A stretch of DNA of 64,000 nt from Halicephalobus mephisto (taxonomy: Eukaryota > Nematoda > Chromadorea > Rhabditida > Panagrolaimidae). The notes under the pieces are model-generated. The model was not told the DNA's origin, made no database searches, and saw only the letters and a list, made by a program, of their open reading frames with translations. Each line of letters starts with the position of its first letter. Positions within the stretch are counted from its first letter, which is position 1. Made by a program: the position numbers and the translations under genes. Below are positions 1 through 10,050 of the stretch, piece after piece. Where the stretch lies: positions 124,001 through 188,000 of the forward strand of contig SWDT01000021.1 of assembly GCA_009193035.1 (NCBI GenBank), written 5' to 3'.

Positions 1-61
1 CGGATTCTGAACCAATTTTTGAGTTTTCAAACGATTCTAAAGTGATTTTTAATTTGATTTT

Positions 62-600
62 CTAATAAAACTATTAACAGAATTCTGAATTCAATTTCGA
101 ATCTGATATTGGAAAAAATTTTGAATTCTAAACAGATTCTGAATCTGATTTTCTAATAAAATTATTAACAGAATTCTGAATTCAATTCCGAATCTCATTT
201 TTGATCGAATTCTGAATCTGATTTTGGAGGAAATTTTGAATTCTAAACATATTCTGAATCTGATTTTCTAATAAAATTATTAACAGAATTCCGAATTCAA
301 TTTCAAATCTGATTTTGGATCGAATTCCGAATCTGCTTTTGGAGAAAATTTTGAATTCTAAACAGATTCTGAATCTGATTTTCTAATAAAATTATTAACA
401 GAATTCCGAATTCAATTCCGAATCTGATTTTTGATAGAATTCTGAATCTGCTTTTGGAGAAAATTTTGAATTCTAAACATATTCTGAATCTGATTTCCTA
501 ATAAAACTATTAACAGAATTCCGAATTCAATTTCAAATCTGATTTTGGATCGAATTCTGACTCTCATTTCGAATTAATCTTGAAGAGAATTCCGAATTCA
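62..600. repeat. 115-bp tandem repeat, about five copies
   Basis: Units begin with the same CTAATAAAA word at 62, 153, 268, 383 and 498. The first spacing is 91 bp and the next three are exactly 115 bp. Each unit carries several GAATTC-like words (GAATTCTGAATTC). The decayed tail of the array runs on to about 780. The rest of 1-995 is AT-rich with no gene seen; the next gene starts at 996. Confidence 0.85.
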
Positions 601-995
601 ATTTCGAATCAGATTCTGAATTAACTTCCAAGTTTAATTTTCAAACAATTCTGAATTAATTTTTGAATCATTTCGGAATTGATTTCTAAATCAAGTGCCT
701 AATTGAAACCTTAATCGAATTTCGATTTTTAAATCCAATTTTGAATTTATTCAAAATCTTATTTTTATTTGGTTGAAATTCGAAAATCAAAATCATCCGG
801 ATTCTGTCCTGACTGGTTCATTTCTGATTTGAGAAATTCAAAAAAATCAATAATTTTAATAAAAATTTATCGATTATGTTTGTATTTTAAAACGCGTTTA
901 TGATTTGTTTAATTGTCCAAATTTGAATTCGAAATAAATCAAAAAAGTTTTTTTCGAACAATACCTCTGGCGCTGTCCCGGGGCTGCAGAGCTGA

Positions 996-3801
996 ATGCA
1001 GTCTCCGTTTAGACTTTGGGTCAATTTTTGTTTGTTTTTTTTTGGATTTTTATTTTTATCAACAATTTATTATTTGTTAAATTTGAATTCACAAGAATGG
1101 AATCAAGAAAATTTAATAAAACGAACACTGGAAAGAAAATACGTTACGTGTACCTTCGACCTCCAAGGCGGATTAGGGAACCAGATTTGGCGGATTGCTT
1201 CGTTGTACGGAATCGGAAGACAACTCAGCAGAGAACCATATGTGGAAATCCAACCCCAAAATGCAAAGGAACTCACAAATGCTTTTCCAAACATGATGGA
1301 AGTTGTCCACATAAAAGTAAGCAAAACTGACTTCTTGTTTCCTTTATTTCGGAAATTTTCTGGGAAATTTTTACTTGCAAAATTAGAAATTTCAAAAAAC
1401 ATAAAAAAATTCGAAAATCTTCAAAAAATATGAAATTTCTTAAGATATTTGAAAATTTTCTAAAAAAATTTAAAATTTCAAAAAACATAAAAAAATTCGA
1501 AAATCTTCAAAAAAATGAAATTTTTTAAGATATTTGAGAATTTTTTAGAATATTTTAAAATTTTCTAAAAACAAAAAAATTCGAAAGTATTCAAAAAATA
1601 TGAAATTTCTTAAGATATTTGAAAATTTTTTAAAATATTTCTAAAATTTCTAAAAACATTAAAAAATTTGAAAATCTTTTAAAATATGAAATTTTTAAAA
1701 CTTTTTAAAAGTTTCTAAAATCTTAAAAAGTTCAAAAATCTTAGGAATTTATAAAATTCGAAAATCTTCAAAAAATTTAAAATTTTTTAAGATCTTTGAA
1801 AATTTTCTAGAAAAATTTGAAATTTTAAAAATTTGATTAAAAATGATTTTGTAAAACTTTTTTCAACTTTTTGAGATTGTTGACCTTTACTTTTTAAGCC
1901 GTTTTTTCTCCAATGTTGTTTTTTATTAAAAAGTCAAAATTGATTTATAAAAAAATCTGAAAAAATCGAAATTAAATAAAATTTTCAGACTTCGCCTCGA
2001 TCGACGAAACTCGTTCCATTTGCCAAAGATTGTTGTAAATTCGAAAATCCCATCAAGTGAGTTTTTAATGAAGCAGTAAATAAGCTCGTTTTCGAAAAGC
2101 AAATTAAGCGTTCCGCGTGATGAAACAAATGCTTTATCATTCGGCGACTTTTTTGATTTTTATCTTTTCCTAAAAAATAAAAATTAATGTTCCTGACATG
2201 AATAATATTTAACTATGACTTTAGAAATATTTTAAACATCATTCGTGGCGGGACCAAAGAATTAAAATTTAATGATTTTCGAAGTTTTTTGCAGAAGTTA
2301 TAAATTAAAAATCTTTGGTCCCGAGACGAATAATATTTAACTGACTTTAGAAATATTTTAAACATCATTCGTGATGGGACCAATGATTTTTTTAATTTTA
2401 TTTTTCTTTAAAAAAAAATATCTTAAATTTCAATTTTACAACTAAAAGTACTTTTTTGAAGAGTAAAGTTGGTTAAAAATTCTTTAAACATTATTTGTGA
2501 TGAGATGAATGATTTTTTTTATTTCAATTTTACAGCGAAAAGTACTTTTTTGAAGAATAAAGTTCGTTAAAAATTCTTTAAACATTATTTGTGATGAGAT
2601 GAATGATTTTTTTTATTTCAATTTTACAGCGAAAAGTACTTTTTTCAATCAGGAGCTTGGTTACTGGCCATTTAATGGACGAAAATTTTTCGGAAAATTG
2701 ATTTTCGGAGCAGTTAATGCATCTTTAATTTTAGGTTGGCTGAATATTCGGACAAGTTTTTAAAAATCAAAGGGAATTATCTTCAATCTTACAAATATTT
2801 CGATTTTTACAAAAATGAAATTCGAAAATTATTCGAATGTGGTGAATCTGTCGTTTCGAGAGTCGATTCTAGCAGATTTGCGAAGGACAAACGACATCGG
2901 ATTTGTGTCCACACGAGAGTCGGGGATTTCGTATCGGACAAATTACTCGAATCCAAAAAAGAATTCGTCGAACCTACTGTAAAATTTGTATTTTCAAAAT
3001 TATTAAAGAATTTTAAAAATGATGAAATTGTTTTGGGAATTTTCGGAGATGACAGAAATTTTATGAAAAATTTAAATTTCACTGAAATTGTAAGTTTTTA
3101 TTTTTTTAATTAAAAAATTTTTAAAAGTTAAAAATCACTTTTTTTTGAGATTAAAAAGATTTTTTTCAAACTAAAAATAATATTTTTTTTAAATCAAAAA
3201 TTTTTGAATTAAAAATTACTCATTTTTGAAAACAAAAATTACTTTTTTTTAAATTAAAAATTTTTTTAATTTAAAAGTTATTTTTTTTTAAATTAAAAAG
3301 ATTTTTAAAATTAAAAGTTATTTTTTTTAAATTAAAAATTTTTTTGAATTAAAAATTACTCATTTTTGAAATTAAAAATTACTTTTTCTTAAATTAAAAA
3401 CTTTTTGAATTAAAAATTATTTTTTTTTAAATTAAAAATTACTTTTTTTAAATCAAAAATTATTTTTTTAGCCATTTGGGAAAGTTTACGGACCATCGGA
3501 AAGAATCAGAATTGACGATTTTTGTCTGGCTTCGAGACATTGTGATTCGTTCATAATGACGGCTTCCGGAAGCACTTTCGCCTGGTGGATCGGATATCTG
3601 TTAAGAAATCCAAAAGCTCAAGTCTACTATAATGCCGTCGTTAGTGATGATGGAAATTTCACCAAAGACGTCCATGATTTCGACATTTTTCCGGAAGAAT
3701 GGATCAGATTAAGTTTGTCAAAAAACACGGGTCAAGTGGTCGAAGAACCCCGATGGTGGCATCAGAGATGGGGGGTCGAACCCGATATCGACGATTATTA
3801 A
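996..3801 (+). CDS. GT11-family alpha-1,2-fucosyltransferase-like protein
   Basis: Rebuilt as four exons: 996-1316, 1989-2056, 2735-3089 and 3472-3801, giving 357 aa with all junctions in frame. The N-terminus has a short cytoplasmic tail and a hydrophobic anchor (about residues 8-28), the usual plan of a Golgi type II glycosyltransferase. Family motifs of glycosyltransferase family 11 are visible: GGLGNQ at residues 58-63 (nucleotide-sugar side) and HTRVGD at about 189-194, matching the HxRxGD motif. The final exon has the SGSTFAWW block. By family it would transfer fucose from GDP-fucose to a glycan in the Golgi; the acceptor cannot be predicted. Nematode genomes have expanded this family, so orthology to one worm gene is not claimed. 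Intron 1 (672 bp) and intron 2 (678 bp) are filled with tandem repeats. The ATG at 996 is the first one that keeps the membrane anchor. Confidence 0.88.
1390..1830. repeat. Degenerate tandem repeat in intron 1 of the GT11 gene
   Basis: Repeated words of the kind AAATTCGAAAATCTTCAAAAA and AAATTTCTTAAGATATTTGA recur every 85-90 bp or so, about five times. Purely intronic, with no coding signal. Confidence 0.6.
2431..2665 (+). repeat. 94-bp tandem repeat carrying decoy splice acceptors
   Basis: Copies start at 2431, 2525 and 2619, spaced 94 bp each. Each contains TTTTACAGCGAAAAGTAC or a close variant, a perfect-looking nematode acceptor. None of these acceptors continues the reading frame of exon 2; the in-frame acceptor lies further on at 2734. 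A related duplicated pair with the word ATTTTAAACATCATTCGTG lies just upstream (about 2200-2385). Confidence 0.75.
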
Positions 3802-4195
3802 ATGTTTTTAAAACAAAAATTTAAAAAATCTGAAAATAAAAAATTCAAAAAATCTGGAAATAAAAAATTTAAAAAATCTGAAAATAAAAAATTCGAAAAA
3901 TTAAAAAAATCTAAAAATAAAAAATTCGAAAAATTTTAAAAATCTGAAAATAAAAAATTCGAAAAATTTAAAAATTTACAAATTAAAAAAAAATTGAAAT
4001 TTTTAAATTTTAAAAAATAAAAATCTGAAAAAATTGAAATTTTTTAAATTTAATTTCTTAAATATTTTTATTGTTAAAAATCGATTTGTGAAGCTTTTAT
4101 TTACTGTGAAAAGTAAATATAAAAATTTATTTACATATTAAAAAAATTATTTTCTTTATTTTTTAAATTGAGAGGAATTCAATTGGACCATTTAG
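3802..4195. other. AT-rich spacer after the GT11 gene
   Basis: Short poly-A/T words with many AATAAA matches, so the GT11 polyadenylation site cannot be pinned. Nothing else is seen before the orphan exon at 4196. Confidence 0.5.
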
Positions 4196-5436
4196 GGACA
4201 CGTATCCGGTTACTATGACGTCATCATAGGACCTCTTAATCGAGTAAAGTGGAGGACTTTGGAAATCCCAAAACGGTTTTATGTATTTAAAGTTTAAAAA
4301 ATCTAAAATTTTTTAATCACAAATTTCAGTATTGAAGAATAGAAAGAGATCGAAATCAAAATTAAAGTTGAAAATTTGCACGCAACATTCGAGCAAATTG
4401 GTCGATATTCATATTTTCATCTATAAAATGTTCAAAATTAAAATAAAATCCGCAGGTTGCCCGCAATATTTAAGCAAGTCGATCGATATTGAAATTAGAG
4501 TTCAATTCAAATCCGCAGGTTGCCCGCAATCTTCAGATAAATCGGTTGAAGTTCATATTTTCATCTATAAAATATCCGAAATTAAAATAAAATCCGCAGG
4601 TTGCCCGCAGTCTTCAGATAAATCAGTTAATATTCATATTTTCATCTTCAAAAACCCGCAGGTTGCCCGCAATGTTGAGATAAATCAGTTAATATTCATA
4701 TTTTCATCTATAAAATATCCGAAATTAAAGTAAAATCCTTAAATTGCCTGTAATCTTCAGATAAATCAGTTAATATCCATATTTTCATGTTCAAAAACCC
4801 GCAGATTGCCCGCAACATTGGACTGTTGTTCTTAGTTCTTGTTCGAAATTGAATTCTGATCAATCTGCAGATTTCGACACATTTTTAAAAATTACTTTTT
4901 GAGTTGAAAAAATCAACTTCCATTAGTAGACAAAAACTACTTAATTCATGAGTTGACTTCTTCTAAAATCTTCATCATCAATACCTAATCAAAAAAATTC
5001 AAAAATCTAAAAATTTTTAATTTTTTCATTATTTTACAAAGAATAAATCCAATAATCTCATATTCATTGTTAAAATAAATTTGGATTAAATAATAAATAA
5101 ATTTTGCATAATTAAGTTAATTAAAATTTGAATCCTCATTTTATAAAAAATTTCACATTTAATTTTATTGAATCTTTTAAATTTTCCAAATAAAATATAG
5201 TAGAAAATTAATAATCATAAAAATTCCAACAAAATTACAGGAAAAAATTGCGAAAATTGAACATTTTTAATTTTTTAAATTTTAATCAACAAAAATCAGA
5301 AAATCTTTTAATTTTTAAACCCCGATTATTCGTTTATTTTTTCACTGTATTTATTCACCAATCTTATTCGAAGCTGAAAAGAGGAATTTATTATTTAGAA
5401 AAAGCAGGATTTAATGAAAAATTTAAATATAAATAA
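4196..5436 (+). pseudogene. Orphan two-exon coding remnant, unrecognised
   Basis: Two exon-like segments join in frame: 4196-4275, entered from an ATTTAG acceptor and leaving at a GTTTTA donor, and 5241-5436, after TTACAG and ending in TAA. Together they read 92 codons, with pieces such as GYYDVIIGPLNRVKW in the first and KRGIYYLEKAGF near the end. The codon before the first exon is a stop in the same frame, and no ATG or earlier exon is visible. The shared intron holds one arm of a large inverted repeat. This could be the 3' end of a decayed gene or an exon pair from an unrecognised gene. No family is assigned. Confidence 0.3.
4322..5030 (+). repeat. Left arm of a long inverted repeat with a GC-rich minisatellite
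   Basis: This segment recurs in reverse complement at about 13,290-14,095, inside intron 1 of the DUF273 gene. The interior is a minisatellite of about 60 bp built on the GC core GCAGGTTGCCCGCA, separated by AT-rich stretches containing TTCATATTTTCATC. Read on the other strand the core is TGCGGG-CAACC-TGCGGG, a spaced direct repeat. The flanks (AACTACTTAATTCATGAG and the TTTTTGAGTTGAAAAAATC block) are also shared, so the whole unit was copied, not just the core. Confidence 0.85.
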
Positions 5437-5595
5437 AAAAATTAAATTTTTCGAATCCAAACTTTTTTCGTTTGGCGAAACGCGTCCGGTTGCCAATGGT
5501 TTTTCCCTTTTCTTTCCTCTTTTTTTGCATTTTTGAACTTTTTTATTTTTATTTTTTATATATCAATCTTATCGAATTCTTTTTTCAGACCGAAG

Positions 5596-7101
5596 ATGCA
5601 GTCGGACGATCACACCTGGGATGTACTGAACCATGGATATTGCTCATATAAACACAAGTAAGTCGACTAGCGGTTCGATGTGTATTTTTTATTTTTTCAG
5701 TTCCAAAATCCAAAAATTCTGCCGGAATCAGTATAATCTTACCGGCCTCTGCAACAAATCCTCATGTCCACTTGCAAATAGTCAATATGCCACAGTTAGG
5801 GAAGAAAACGGTCGGTTTTTAGTTGAATCCTAATTTTCATAAAAACCCGAAATTTGCAGGTCGTTGTTATCTCTATATGAAGGTTGTTGAAAGAAGTCAC
5901 TTCCCAAAACGTCTCTGGGAAAAGATAGAACTTCCTCGGAACATGTCAGAAGCCATCAAAGTCATCGATGAGAACCTGATCTACTGGAGCAACTTTGTCC
6001 GTCAGAAATGCAAGGCCAGATTAGTCAGGCTCCATCAGTGCTTGATTAGAATGAGGAAAATGGCCATGAAGCCTCAGTAAGTTGACTAGTTATTAAATTA
6101 ACAACTGCATTATAGCTTTCCCATGGCTGCAATTACTTTCCTTCAACATTTAGCTCTCTATTTCGTAAAATTGACTTTTTTCGTTTTTAGATCAATTCTC
6201 AGCAGCTGGATTGGTCTAAAATGTTGATTATACAACTCAAAAAAACTAATTTTAAAAAGTATGCTGTATGATAGTCCCTTTTGCGATTTTTGCTCTTATG
6301 TCATAGAACTAGTCTTGTTTTTTTATCATTTTGGACAAATATTTTTAACCCTTGGATTAATTTATCGTGCAATCAAGCAACCTAAAATACTGACTTAAAA
6401 AGAACAATTTCGAGACTAATACGAATCAAAGAGGAGCAAATATCCTAAGGGAATACTATCGCAAGGGAGCAATCGTCTCGTAGTTTAATTTATTGTATTT
6501 ATGAATTTTTAGCCAGAAAATTATCCCACTTGCTCGTAAGATTGAACGCAGAGAAAAGTTACGCGAAGGCAAGGCTTTGATTGCGGCTCGTCTTGACAAC
6601 GCCATTGAGAAAGAATTGCTCAGTAGATTAAAAGAAGGAGTTTATGGTGATATCTATAATTTCAACCAAAAAGCTTTTGAGAATGTTCTTGATCAACAAG
6701 AAGTTGAACTCGAGGAAGAAACGGTAAGAATTAGTTTATTTTTAGTTAAAATAATCATGCTTTAGGATCAACAAGAACTTCAACGACAATTTGTGGAAGA
6801 CTTTGAAGAATCTGATGAAGAAAGAGATGAGGATATCGAGGACGGCGGTTACACTTTTGATGCTGATTCTGAAACAGAGGAATCAAGTGAAGAGGAGGAA
6901 ATTCAAGAAGGGGAAGTAGATGATGGTTCTGATGCTGCGGAAGACGGTGAGGATATGGAAGAAGCTCCAGAGCCACCGAAGAAGAGAGTCAGATTTTCTG
7001 CCCCACCAAAGAAATCTAAACCTGCCAAGAAACGTCGTGGTCCTAGAATTGAAATTGAATATGAAAAGGTACCAGCTCCAAGGAATAAGCTGACTCGTTG
7101 A
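5596..7101 (+). CDS. MAK16: MAK16 ribosome biogenesis factor
   Basis: Five exons (5596-5657, 5701-5810, 5860-6076, 6513-6723, 6766-7101) give 311 aa, all junctions in frame. The N-terminal half matches the MAK16 family closely: a Cys-containing block ([22 protein letters not shown]), then [10 protein letters not shown], then LIYW and a basic stretch. The middle has [19 protein letters not shown]. The C-terminal third is the typical Glu/Asp-rich tail ending in a basic segment and [12 protein letters not shown]16 is a nucleolar assembly factor of early pre-60S particles. The start is the first ATG, 7 nt after a TTTTTCAG acceptor ending at 5588 that has no upstream exon, so it is probably trans-spliced. 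The gene is convergent with the HSP-12 gene, with 108 bp between stop codons. Confidence 0.95.
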
Positions 7102-7209
7102 ATTTATCTTTTTAATGGAAAATTGTCAAGTTGTTGAGTTTTATAAAAAATTTATTTGAGCGAAAGTTACTGTAAGTTTAGATTACATGAGTCTTGAAGT
7201 AGCTGTGAT

Positions 7210-8155
7210 TTATTTCTTGTTGGCACTAATGGTGAGGACTCCGTTTTTGGAGAGATTGGACTTGAGAGAGCTGGGATCGACGTCATCGGGAAGATGGTAA
7301 GTACGGTTTACCTCTCTGCGGATTTCGCCATGGGCATCGTTACGGATGGCATGAGCAGCATGGATGTGGAGGCTGTGTCCATCAACTTTTACCTGGAGAA
7401 ATTTTATTATTAAAATTATTATAAACAAAGAAATTCGTCTTTGACGGAGTACTTTGTGGTTGTAATTTTTTCAACATTTATGAATATTTTCATATATGAT
7501 CATCAAGCCTAGAGAGTGGACAGAGGGTTAGGTGCCCTATATACCCTGATTTAGAAGTTTGTAGATTTATTTGGGGAAAATGTTTCTAAAAAGTTAAAAT
7601 TCATAAGGTTACGAAATCACTACCATGCAAAACCGAAATTGTCCCGTAGGCTTATTTTAGTTCCGAAAAACTTGTCAAATCTCATTTTGAGACAATTTTG
7701 TGAAGGAGTTTGTTTTCGATATTTACAAGTCTGCTATAAAATAATTACTGCACAAAACCGAAATTGTCCTTTAGGCTTATTTTAGTTCCTGAAATTTCCG
7801 AAAAATTCCTCTCGAGATTACTTCGTGAAAAATTATGATTTTTGCAATGGTATTGCCTTGGAATTAGTAATATTACGAAATCTTTATCGTGTAAAACCGA
7901 AATTGTCCCGTAGGCTTATTTTAGTTCCTGAAATTTTCGAAAAATTCCTCTCGAGATTACTTCGTGAAAAATTAATTTTTTAGTATTGGTATTATTTAAA
8001 TGTCCTACCTCGATTTCCTTGGGAGTAAAGTAAGCAACATCAAGTCCGACTTCGAACTTCTCGGGGGTGTTGATGACTTTGACAACCCCATCGTTGTGCT
8101 GGAGGGGCCAATCCCATTGGTTGGATTCCCAACTATGCTGGACTTCAACGGACAT
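7210..8155 (-). CDS. HSP-12-type small heat shock protein (Hsp20/alpha-crystallin)
   Basis: Two exons (8155-8009 and 7392-7210 on the minus strand) give 109 aa, about 12 kDa. The protein is almost only an alpha-crystallin domain: a short N-terminus containing WDWPLQ, then [19 protein letters not shown], then [16 protein letters not shown] and a GVLTI strand near the end, with a very short tail. This is the layout of the nematode HSP-12 class, which lacks the long N-terminal arm that most small heat shock proteins use to build large oligomers. Some worm HSP-12 members are not heat-inducible, yet a clean heat-shock element lies 5' of this gene. The 616-bp intron is filled by a dispersed repeat. 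Which worm paralogue it matches is not resolved. Confidence 0.92.
7485..7985 (+). repeat. Dispersed intronic repeat family, copy 1 (three sub-copies)
   Basis: Lies in the intron of the HSP-12 gene. It contains the family words CCCTGATTTAGAAGTTTGTAG and, three times, AAACCGAAATTGTCC followed by TAGGCTTATTTTAGTTCC and CCTCTCGAGATTACTTCG-like ends. Its consensus orientation is opposite to the host gene. Related copies are at 10,290, 19,700, 28,800 and 40,655. Confidence 0.75.
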
Positions 8156-8333
8156 TTTGACTAGATTCTGGAAAGTTTTAAAATTTAAAAAGTGATTCGC
8201 GCAAAACCAGGGATCGAGGATAAACAAGTTCCAAGTCCTTGTCGAAAGGGATAAACGAGATCCAAGATGCTCTCGGAGGTTGTTGTTGCTCGCTTTTGAA
8301 GTAACTCGGCTAAGGCGGATCCTAGAATTGTTT

Positions 8334-8341
8334 TTCTAGAA
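8334..8341 (-). promoter_or_regulatory. Candidate heat-shock element upstream of the HSP-12 gene
   Basis: TTCTAGAA, the nTTCnnGAAn palindrome recognised by HSF-1, lies 179-186 bp 5' of the start codon. Imperfect half-sites flank it (GAA at 8325-8327 and TTC at 8345-8347), though not in exact 5-bp phase. A single palindrome is weak evidence; position supports it. Confidence 0.45.
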
Positions 8342-10050
8342 CATTTCGGATAAATATTTGCGTGATTTTTCTTCTTTTAGCCGCGGATCTGAAAAACGGA
8401 GAAAATTACTTCTGAAATTGAAAAATTTTTAAATTCCATATATCGAAAATTTTACAAACAACTTACCAGCAATACAGCAGTGTGTAAACACAGTGGAGAT
8501 TCGGTCCTGAGTGGATTTGGAAGTTGTTGATTTTTTTAGATTAGTATATTTGGATCAGGGAACAGCTGCCGATGTTGACTCGTTTTCGTAGGTCTTTGTC
8601 CTCTTAACTGGACATTGTGATTTAACTGTTGTGTACATTTAGTGTAAGATTATAAAACATCAAAGATTTCGAAACAGGACCTTAACTTATGATCTCAAGA
8701 GTGGTTCAGGTTTTTCTTAGTATTCAGGAACTCCAGCATTTTAAATACAAAATTACGTCAAAATAAACATGTCTTGTGTACGACAATACAACGCAAAAAG
8801 AATAAATTTGATATTGTACATATTTAATAAAATAAAAAATCATATACAATTAGAAATTTTAGGAAATATTTCACGTTAAATTTTTTTGGAAAATTTACAT
8901 GCGCCAAACGAGAGCGGTGATTACTGTAGTCAGGGATTTCCGTGGTGGGACTTTGCTTTGTTTATCGGTTGTTGTTGTGTCGGTTTTGACTTGTATTGGT
9001 AAACAAATTAGTTTTTTCAGTAGTCATGGATTTTCGTGATGAGAATTTATATTTTTCAAAATTATTTCTGCACGAAATTTTATATCTACTGATAAACGAA
9101 CATATTTTTCAGGGACTTTTGCGACGAGATCCGGCTATATTTTTTAGGTAAGTTTTAGTTAAAATTCTACTGATATATAAATAATCTAAATTGTTATTAT
9201 TTTCAGGGACTTTCGTAGTGAGAATTAGCTTTACTTTATAGGTAATGTTTACCTAAAATTTCATTTATATTTGTAAATAATCTAAATTGTTATTATTTTC
9301 AGGGACTTTCGTAGTGAGAATTAGCTTTACTTTTTAGGTAAGTTTTAGTTAAAATTCTACTGATATATAAATAATCTAAATTGTTATTGTTTTCAGGGAC
9401 TTTCGCGACAAGAGTTGGTTCTGTTTTCCACCATATTTCTTATTTGTTAAATTGCCGAAGTTCGATAAACTTAAAAATTATATTTAATTTAAAATTTTTC
9501 TATATTTAGTACTTTTTGGTGAAAATTGAAAGAAAAAATTCAAAAAATTAAAACCAGATGGTTACTGATGTAAAATTCCGCCAAAACCGAATTTGTTCGA
9601 TCGATCGTTCTCTGGGATTTTTACGACTAGACTGAATTTATTATAAAATCAACGATTACGAAATACAACATAATTACGGACAGTACAATGGATGCTCCCC
9701 AGCGGCATTTATTCCCTACGTCATAAGATTGACAATTTCTTTCTTTTTTATATCGGTTTTTTGGCAGTTGAATTAACTTCATATTTTAATTAATTAAAAA
9801 ATTGATTTAAAAAAATTTCGAAATTAAAGAAAAACAAATATTACTAAGAAGTAAATACCCTTAGGGAGTGACTGTTCCTGAGGAAAAATATCCCTCGAGG
9901 ATAATGCCGCTGGAGAACAACTGTGTACAGTCTGATTATATCCCAAATTGCAAAATTTCATACCGACTACTACTGTATCCTCTTCAGGGACTTCGTAGTA
10001 GAAAGTAGTTCATGTTCTGTTTCACCCGTAAAAGTCAAAAGAAAGTAAAA
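8342..10050. other. Spacer between the HSP-12 and DUF273 genes
   Basis: About 1.7 kb with no convincing gene. It holds the tandem array of exon-like modules (9113-9431) and scattered weaker relatives of that module around 8930, 9025 and 9975. The rest is AT-rich. No tRNA or snRNA signal was recognised. Confidence 0.5.
9113..9431 (+). repeat. Tandem array of 35-nt exon-like modules with splice sites
   Basis: Four units start after a TTTTTCAG or TTTTCAG acceptor at 9113, 9207, 9303 and 9397 (spacing 94, 96 and 94 bp). In the first three, a 35-nt module beginning GGACTTT runs to a GTAAGT or GTAATG donor (module ends 9147, 9241 and 9337). The fourth lacks the donor and runs on. Modules are similar but not identical (CGTAGTGAGAATTAGC versus CGACGAGATCCGGC). 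35 nt is not a multiple of three, and one frame reads DFR-like residues in several copies, but stops occur. Either a noncoding spliced RNA or an expanded remnant of one exon is possible. Confidence 0.6.

Noticed and set aside
4150..4260. Similarity of ACGTATCCGGTTACTATG (about 4,200) to ACGCGTCCGGTTGCCAATG (about 5,480) as a shared regulatory site
   Set aside because: Short, imperfect, and the first copy lies inside an apparent exon; likely coincidence.
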